Assembly (NCBI RefSeq): GCF_012912105.1
Contig: NZ_QMEA01000052.1
Coordinates: forward strand, 1-40,446
Origin: Brasilonema sp. UFV-L1
GTDB lineage: Bacteria; Cyanobacteriota; Cyanobacteriia; Cyanobacteriales; Nostocaceae
Reading direction: 5' to 3'
Length of the DNA stretch: 40,446 nucleotides
The notes under the pieces were generated by a model. The model did not search any database, was not told the DNA's origin, and saw nothing but the letters and a program-made list of their open reading frames with translations. Below are positions 35,465 to 40,446 of the stretch, piece by piece. The position numbers and the translations under genes were made by a program. Each line of letters begins with the position of its first letter. Within the stretch, counting starts at the first letter, position 1.

Positions 35465-36879
35465 TTCGCAGCCATTTCGTCAAAACCATCAAAAATCAAC
35501 AGCAGTTTCCCCATACTGTTAAGCTGGTCAAAAACCTCGCTGTTTAAGCGAATATTGTGTTGTGTAAAAAAGAAACCTGCCAGAACGTTCTCAACATTCA
35601 GTGCTTTAGCATAGTCGCGCAGGGTGATGATAAGAGGAAGCCGGGGACGTTCAACGCCACGTTTTTGGGCATCCCGATATCGTTGCAGTGCAATCCACGC
35701 ATAATGAAAAGCAAACCAAGTTTTACCAGTGCCAAATTCCCCTAAAATAGAAATATGCTCCTTAGCAGGGTCATCTAACCACATATCAAGATAACCATCA
35801 ATCCAGCCGTCGCGTTCGTCGTATCGACTGACTCCGATTCGGCGTTTGCTAAGTGAGTCAAATTCTTCTTTAGTGCAAGCCAACGGCACGTATTTTTTGT
35901 CAATTTCTCGGCGTTTCACCTCAGCCTCTAGCCAGTCGAGATAATCACTGAAGTCAGCATCTTGGTCTATCAGTTCGTCAAAAGTATAACAATCAAGCTG
36001 GCGATTTTCCTCTTTCTCTACTTCATCACGCGCCGCCCGTGAAATTCGTCTTGCTGTCACTAACCAACCTTCATCAGTTTTTTGCTTTTCCACCGACTGA
36101 CGCAAAGCCATCACATCACCTAGTCCCGCCTCACCCTCAATTCCACGTATAAGAATGCGGTCATATCGATTACGTCGTGCGGGAATATCAATAATCCACT
36201 CAAAATAATTGTCTTCCCAAACTTCATACTTTTCAAAGCGGTAGCCCAAGGTTTCAAACCAGCCTTGCATCTGCTGGGCTAAAGCGATCGCCCGACATTT
36301 CTTTTCTTGTAGAGACGTTGCATGCAACGTCTCTACACTCTGTGCTGCTAACCGTGCCATCTCTGTTCTCATTCCTTCCTGTGTCGGCAGTCTTTCCAAC
36401 TGTTCTTGGATACTTGCGATTCTTTTATGTAGAGAACCTATCTGCTGATTCATCAAAACATCAGCAGGTGTTCGGCTGCGCTTAGCAACTTCGATAAAAA
36501 CCGTGGCAAAAGCAGCAATTTCTCGCCTCATGTCAATTCCCGAGGTTTTGATTTCATCACCCAAGGCGTAGGCATCGAGAAAAGCATCAATTTCTGAGAG
36601 AAGAATTGAGGGATTGTTATGACTTAATGCTTTGCGGAAAGCCTGTTTTATTTCTTCTTGCCGAAAAAGTTCGAGAAATGGCTTGGGTTTGCCTATTCCA
36701 TATTCTACCAGAGCGTAGGCGTAAACTCCGCTGAAATCAGATGGAGGATGCTCTGGATCAAGGTTAAATTTCTTTAATAATTTGATGACAGTCTCGTTAC
36801 GCTGAATCTTTTCTTTGATTATTGGATTGGCAATACCAGTAATTGCGCTGATGAGCGAGTCAAGATTAATCGGTATCAC
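35419..36879 (-). CDS. NACHT-WD40 protein, N-terminal part of a broken gene
   Basis: 486 residues. Residues 1-150 are helical with no known motif. Residues about 195-310 (GWFETLGYRFEKYEVWEDNYFEWIIDIP...LIRGIEGEAGLGDVMALRQSV...GWLVTARRISRAA) have the spacing of a restriction-endonuclease-like fold but lack a clear E-x-K. The NACHT P-loop is GEFGTGKTW (Lys386) and Walker B is LLLIFDGFDE (Asp464, Asp467, Glu468). The frame then enters an inserted repeat and stops after AAKCVDAKRLAEGIANK. The downstream frame continues the protein. In-frame residues VETLHATSL come from a palindromic repeat. Intact homologues would be STAND NTPases with a possible antiphage role. Confidence 0.87.
   Translation of the reverse strand: MIPINLDSLISAITGIANPIIKEKIQRNETVIKLLKKFNLDPEHPPSDFSGVYAYALVEYGIGKPKPFLELFRQEEIKQAFRKALSHNNPSILLSEIDAFLDAYALGDEIKTSGIDMRREIAAFATVFIEVAKRSRTPADVLMNQQIGSLHKRIASIQEQLERLPTQEGMRTEMARLAAQSVETLHATSLQEKKCRAIALAQQMQGWFETLGYRFEKYEVWEDNYFEWIIDIPARRNRYDRILIRGIEGEAGLGDVMALRQSVEKQKTDEGWLVTARRISRAARDEVEKEENRQLDCYTFDELIDQDADFSDYLDWLEAEVKRREIDKKYVPLACTKEEFDSLSKRRIGVSRYDERDGWIDGYLDMWLDDPAKEHISILGEFGTGKTWFAFHYAWIALQRYRDAQKRGVERPRLPLIITLRDYAKALNVENVLAGFFFTQHNIRLNSEVFDQLNSMGKLLLIFDGFDEMAAKCVDAKRLAEGIANK
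35431..35463. repeat. Dispersed repeat that frameshifts the NACHT gene
   Basis: On the gene's strand: TGCGTAGACGCGAAGCGGCT then TGCCGAAGGCATC. The palindrome GCTTGCCGAAGGC and the GCGTAGACGCG unit match other copies (the 13599-13614 unit is CGCTGCGCGTCTACG). The net insertion is not a multiple of three. Removing it joins DGFDEMAAK to RQQMINNFWELAK. Confidence 0.75.
36308..36337. repeat. 30-bp perfect palindrome inside the NACHT gene
   Basis: The half-site TGTAGAGACGTTGCA is followed by its exact reverse complement. This family of AGAGACGT...ACGTCTCT palindromes is widespread between genes of filamentous cyanobacteria. Here it is translated in frame as part of SVETLHATSLQ. Confidence 0.75.
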
Positions 36880-37042
36880 AGGAGCTTTTTTGTATAAAAG
36901 GGAAATTTATATCTTGCTTTCTTTTATGTTAACGTCTGGCAACTTTTGACTGTAAGGATTCTCTGCTTCCACACATCAGCCCAGAGCGTTATGCTTACCA
37001 GTGAACAGTGATAACAATATCATTAGCTACTAACAGCAGAAC

Positions 37043-37708
37043 ATGGCAAATAAAACCCTAGGACTCGAAAAAAATCTTTATGACTACTTGCACTCAGTCT
37101 CATTGCGAGAGCCAGAAGTGTTAGCACAATTGAGAGAGGAAACCGCGCAGCATCCAATGAGCATTATGCAGATTGCTCCAGAGCAAGGGCAATTTATGGC
37201 ACTGCTGGTGCAGTTAATAGAAGCAAAAAAAACTTTAGATATAGGTGTTTTTACAGGATACAGTTCTTTAGTAGTGGCATTGACATTGCCACCAGAGGGT
37301 AAGGTTGTAGCTTGTGATGTCAGTGAGAAAGATACGGCGATCGCCCGGCGTTATTGGCTAAAAGCAGGAGTCGCAGATAAAATTGAACTACATATAGCCC
37401 CAGCACAGGAGACTCTGGATCGTTTGATTGCTGGTGGAGAAGCAGGAACTTTTGATTTTGCCTTCATTGATGCAGATAAAAACAACTACGATAACTACTA
37501 TGAGCGAGCTCTACAACTTGTACGTCCTGGTGGGTTGATTGCAATTGATAATGTCTTTCAGTCAGGACGAGTTGCAGACCCTCAACAGCAAGACAACAGA
37601 ACTAACAACATCCGCGCCTTAAATCAGAAACTGCATCATGATCCACGAATTACGATCAGCATGCTACCAATCGCAGATGGCTTAACATTAGCGCTGAAAC
37701 TTCGTTAG
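37043..37708 (+). CDS. SAM-dependent O-methyltransferase (caffeoyl-CoA OMT family)
   Basis: 221 residues. SAM site motif I is KTLDIGVFTGYSSLVVAL. EGKVVACDVSEKDTAIARRYW holds the acidic ribose-binding residue. FDFAFIDADKNNYDNYYERAL is the metal-binding DADK..Y signature of the cation-dependent caffeoyl-CoA/catechol OMT family. GGLIAIDNVFQSGRVADP completes it. It methylates a catechol-type hydroxyl group with Mg2+; cyanobacterial members act on varied small phenolics. Followed by a rho-independent terminator, so it is monocistronic. Confidence 0.93.
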   Translation: MANKTLGLEKNLYDYLHSVSLREPEVLAQLREETAQHPMSIMQIAPEQGQFMALLVQLIEAKKTLDIGVFTGYSSLVVALTLPPEGKVVACDVSEKDTAIARRYWLKAGVADKIELHIAPAQETLDRLIAGGEAGTFDFAFIDADKNNYDNYYERALQLVRPGGLIAIDNVFQSGRVADPQQQDNRTNNIRALNQKLHHDPRITISMLPIADGLTLALKLR

Positions 37709-37829
37709 TTTCTAGACTAGAAGTCTGGACAGCTGTTGCAGCAAATTGCCGTAATTTTAACAAAACTTCAAATCTGGTTTGCTACACTTATATTAGCAAA
37801 CATTCAGTTTGCTCCTCACACCACACAAT

Positions 37830-37866
37830 GCTCTCTTGTTCGTCAATAGCAAGAGAGCTTTTTTTT
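37830..37866 (+). terminator. Rho-independent terminator after the O-methyltransferase
   Basis: A perfect 9-bp stem GCTCTCTTG / CAAGAGAGC with an 11-base loop, followed directly by eight T residues, 122 bases after the stop codon. It isolates the next gene, which must have its own promoter. Confidence 0.9.
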
Positions 37867-37935
37867 CAAGGGCTCACAAGTTTTATACTAATCCAAGAAT
37901 ATTCCTGAAAAATAAATTTCAAAAGAGAGCGAGTT

Positions 37936-40317
37936 ATGACAAGTGTAGAGTTTGAAAAAACTGTGCTCAGTGAACAGCAGGTAGAGAAGCTATGGGAAGC
38001 GTTCACAGTGTTTGATGAGGACGGTAGTGGAGCGATCTCAACCGAGGAACTAGGGCAAGTCATGCGTTCCTTGGGACAGACTCCCAGCGACACGGAAGTG
38101 CGCGACATGATTAAGGAAGTTGATGTTGACTTGTCGGGTAGTATTGATTTTGAGGAGTTCAAAGCACTGATGGTGTCTAGGCAAGGCGATCGCAACAGTC
38201 GCCTCAAGCTGGCATTTAGTGTGTTTGATGAAAACGGTAGTGGTGAAATCACCGCAGACGAGATGCGATCCGTGATGAGCCAGTTTGGGTTGACCGATGA
38301 AGAACTCGATGAGATGGTCAAAGAAGTGGACCATGATGGCGATGCTTCGATTGACTTTAAGGAGTTTTGTCAACTGATGCCCGATGAATCAGAGATCACA
38401 ACGGGGTATCAAGACTCACCAATTGTAAGCACCAGTTCGCTGAAAACAACTACAGATTCAATTGACACAGCTACCATCAATGCAGTCTCGGCGACTACTG
38501 ACACTTCACAAGAAACATCTACTAAGATAGATTCAGAGGTGGGGCGGCTGCAACAAGTACTCTCCCAACATCCACAAAATGAGCAGCAGCGTGGTACCTC
38601 CTGTTTGCAGATGCAAATTGCTTTGTTTCGTCTACTTCAAGGAGCAGCTTACCGCTGTTTCCGCGAGAGTTTCTCCGCCAACCACGAAACCCATCTGCGC
38701 GTAAGAAACTTGCCATATAGAATCACTGACTTTGTGCAGTTTGTAAAGACGGCAATTGAACTGTACAAAGGATTGGGTATAGTGGAAGCGGCTTGCCATC
38801 CTGTACTAGATGCCGTAGTTGAATCAATTTCGGCTGAGTATGTGCGACTAGAGGAACGCATTCAGAACTGGAAGACAATCCAAAAGACACCAGAGATGTT
38901 GGCAGAAGAGAAAGCGATGTTGGAGGCGCGTGGTAAGTCTGCCACTGTCAAACAGAAATTTGCTGCGGGGGTTGAGTTTGCGATTACACTGAAGAAGAAA
39001 AGTTTTAGCTTACGTGATATCGCTGAAGGTGTACTTGCCATCAACGAACTCAACCGACTGAGGAACATAGAGCTGAATGCGGAGTTGGCTCCACCACCAG
39101 CTAAATCTGAGGAACATCCACAAGAGTACCTGAAGAAGTGGAACCGTGTTATCCTGACAAGTGCATCAGAAGAAGTGGATGGTGCAATGATGCCGGTATC
39201 ATATTGGTATGAGGATTTCATGCCAAAGCTTTTAGCTGCGTTCAACGTGAGTACAAAAGCGGACATCCAGAGCAACACAGTACCTGACGAGGTGGCTTTG
39301 CAGAAGTGGTACGACTCCACCAAGACAGCAGGGGAGTTTAACCGCTATGGGGCGGATGTTGCAGAAAGCTTTGCAAACTGCACCGCTCAACTTCTGTTGA
39401 GACTCAAGCAAGCATGGCGACTGACACACCATTACCTCAATGGTGTGCAAAAACGGCGCGAACGCTTGGAGTTTGGACGTGAATCAGGTGCGCTCTCACA
39501 GTATGTGTCATTCATTGATGTGTATCTAGGGCGGAGCGATGTAAAGGATGCACAAATGCGTGTCAGCTTTCCATACTATATTGGTCCTGCGGTGTGGCGC
39601 TTCTTCCACACGACTGCTGAAATTGTCTGTACCAAGACACCTGAGCAACAAAAAGCCCTAGTGCGAACCTTCAAGGAATTCTTCGGGCTGTTTGCTACCA
39701 TGTACCCCTGTCCTTACTGTCGTCATCATCTCAACATGTATGTGGTGCAGAATAAGGAGGTGGAAATGTACCCCGTGGAGTACCTTGTTCTTGGACGTGA
39801 CATACACCTAACTAACTTTGAAGTGTCGCTGGATGCAAAGCTGTCCACTGTTGTGGATGGTTCTTCTCTTCGCCTCTTCCTTTGGAAGCTGCATAACACA
39901 GTTTCCTCTTCTATTGCTCGCTCGGAAGAGTGGTACCATAAGGACGAGAAAGCATTTTATACGACTCGCTATTGGCCTAGCATTGACTCTGAACTGGCAC
40001 GAGCTAAAGCACTTCAACACATTAGCATTGCAACTGACCGCATCTACCGCCTCTATGGCATACTCAGACCAGCATCACGGCTAGCAGGGGTGAGAACAAC
40101 ATTGCAAAAGCTGTTGGATAAGGGTGATGAGGAAGGCATTAAGGAAGCGTGTATAGTTGCACAGGATTACATAAAGGAATTAGAGGAAGCTGCCATTAGC
40201 GGAAACTTCTTGCAAGAGACATACTACTTCAATCCTGACCTTATCGATAAAGCTCCACATTTCACCCCCGAGGAGGAGGAATTTGCACGCAGTGGTGTGT
40301 TTGTTGAGCTCGTCTAA
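37936..40317 (+). CDS. Calmodulin-like EF-hand protein fused to an Erv1/Alr-like sulfhydryl oxidase domain
   Basis: 793 residues, ATG preceded by AAGAGAG; a possible -10 box TATACT lies at 37884-37889. Residues 15-148 are a calmodulin-like lobe pair with four EF-hand loops: 27-38 (DEDGSGAISTEE), 63-74 (DVDLSGSIDFEE), 98-109 (DENGSGEITADE) and 132-143 (DHDGDASIDFKE). ELGQVMRSLGQTP is almost the eukaryotic calmodulin sequence. Residues about 200-540 are helical and unrecognised. Residues about 545-670 match the Erv/Alr FAD-oxidase plan: Trp554-x3-His558, the redox pair CPYC (592-595) in YPCPYCRHH, and W-x2-His653-Asn654 in LFLWKLHNTV. There is no signal peptide, so it is cytosolic. It probably makes disulfides with O2 under Ca2+ control; this is inference. 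Confidence 0.85.
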   Translation: MTSVEFEKTVLSEQQVEKLWEAFTVFDEDGSGAISTEELGQVMRSLGQTPSDTEVRDMIKEVDVDLSGSIDFEEFKALMVSRQGDRNSRLKLAFSVFDENGSGEITADEMRSVMSQFGLTDEELDEMVKEVDHDGDASIDFKEFCQLMPDESEITTGYQDSPIVSTSSLKTTTDSIDTATINAVSATTDTSQETSTKIDSEVGRLQQVLSQHPQNEQQRGTSCLQMQIALFRLLQGAAYRCFRESFSANHETHLRVRNLPYRITDFVQFVKTAIELYKGLGIVEAACHPVLDAVVESISAEYVRLEERIQNWKTIQKTPEMLAEEKAMLEARGKSATVKQKFAAGVEFAITLKKKSFSLRDIAEGVLAINELNRLRNIELNAELAPPPAKSEEHPQEYLKKWNRVILTSASEEVDGAMMPVSYWYEDFMPKLLAAFNVSTKADIQSNTVPDEVALQKWYDSTKTAGEFNRYGADVAESFANCTAQLLLRLKQAWRLTHHYLNGVQKRRERLEFGRESGALSQYVSFIDVYLGRSDVKDAQMRVSFPYYIGPAVWRFFHTTAEIVCTKTPEQQKALVRTFKEFFGLFATMYPCPYCRHHLNMYVVQNKEVEMYPVEYLVLGRDIHLTNFEVSLDAKLSTVVDGSSLRLFLWKLHNTVSSSIARSEEWYHKDEKAFYTTRYWPSIDSELARAKALQHISIATDRIYRLYGILRPASRLAGVRTTLQKLLDKGDEEGIKEACIVAQDYIKELEEAAISGNFLQETYYFNPDLIDKAPHFTPEEEEFARSGVFVELV

Positions 40318-40446
40318 ATATTAGTAGACAGTGGTTTACACGTGAAGAGTGTCACTAAGTTTCTCGTGTGATATCAAGAGACTTCGTGGCAGCTGTCCGG
40401 GAAAAGGTTAAAGGGGAAGGTGGGGTCCCCTCTGGGGATAAGGGGC
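40318..40446. other. Right edge, no gene
   Basis: 129 bases after the EF-hand/Erv gene. The end (40420-40446) is GC-rich with GGGGTCCCC and repeated GGGGA units, probably part of a repeat cut by the window edge. No terminator hairpin was recognised. Confidence 0.4.

Noticed and set aside
34218-35522. Several open frames opposite the NACHT-WD40 gene
   Set aside because: Mirror frames of a strongly coding gene with no independent features.

Overview
The window looks like chromosome from a filamentous, heterocystous-type cyanobacterium (Nostocales). Supporting signs are the roughly twenty GCGATCGC (HIP1) octamers, the A+T-leaning base composition, the tocopherol cyclase, the large WD40 and NACHT-WD40 proteins, an Uma2 protein, a tRNA-Arg(CCU) split by a group I intron, tandem heptamer-like repeats, and many short GC-rich palindromic dispersed repeats. 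The genus cannot be fixed from this sequence alone.

Layout. 0-3.3 kb: a sigma-like protein, an exported low-complexity protein, a DUF2288 protein and a YdcF/DUF218 membrane protein. 3.9-4.3 kb: tRNA-Arg(CCU) with a group I intron. 4.4-8.3 kb: tocopherol cyclase, divergent from a J-domain/TPR protein that is followed by a membrane-anchored coiled-coil WD40 protein. 9-11.2 kb: two adjacent broken genes, a GNAT acetyltransferase with one in-frame TGA and a group II PLP decarboxylase with a one-base frameshift. 11.2-13.4 kb: a metallophosphoesterase divergent from an unusual fusion of an Mrr-like nuclease domain with a ParA-type ATPase. 14-20 kb: argS, Uma2, a PD-(D/E)XK-like protein, a methylmalonate-semialdehyde-type dehydrogenase, DUF2087 and a small exported protein. 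20.6-23 kb: a WD40 protein with an unrecognised N-terminal module. 23-27.7 kb: two divergent glutamine-synthetase-family genes with a TnpB insertion element between them. 27.7-30.3 kb: a DhaM-HPr-Enzyme I fusion. 30.4-36.9 kb: a decaying conflict/defence-like stretch (broken PD-(D/E)XK paralogue, PIN/HicB-like toxin-antitoxin pair, a second antitoxin-like ORF, and a NACHT-WD40 STAND NTPase broken in two). 37-40.3 kb: an O-methyltransferase, then a 793-residue protein with four calmodulin-like EF-hands and an Erv1/Alr-like sulfhydryl oxidase module.

Two themes stand out. First, short dispersed repeats have entered coding sequence in several places: a 79-bp copy split a HIP1 site and frameshifted the PD-(D/E)XK gene, a copy of about 30 bp frameshifted the NACHT gene, a 24-27-bp copy sits in frame exactly at the RuvC-II site of TnpB, and a different 30-bp perfect palindrome is read through in the NACHT gene. 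Second, the calmodulin/Erv-like fusion at the right edge is the best candidate for an undescribed system: it suggests Ca2+-controlled thiol oxidation by a single polypeptide. The nuclease-ParA fusion is the next candidate.
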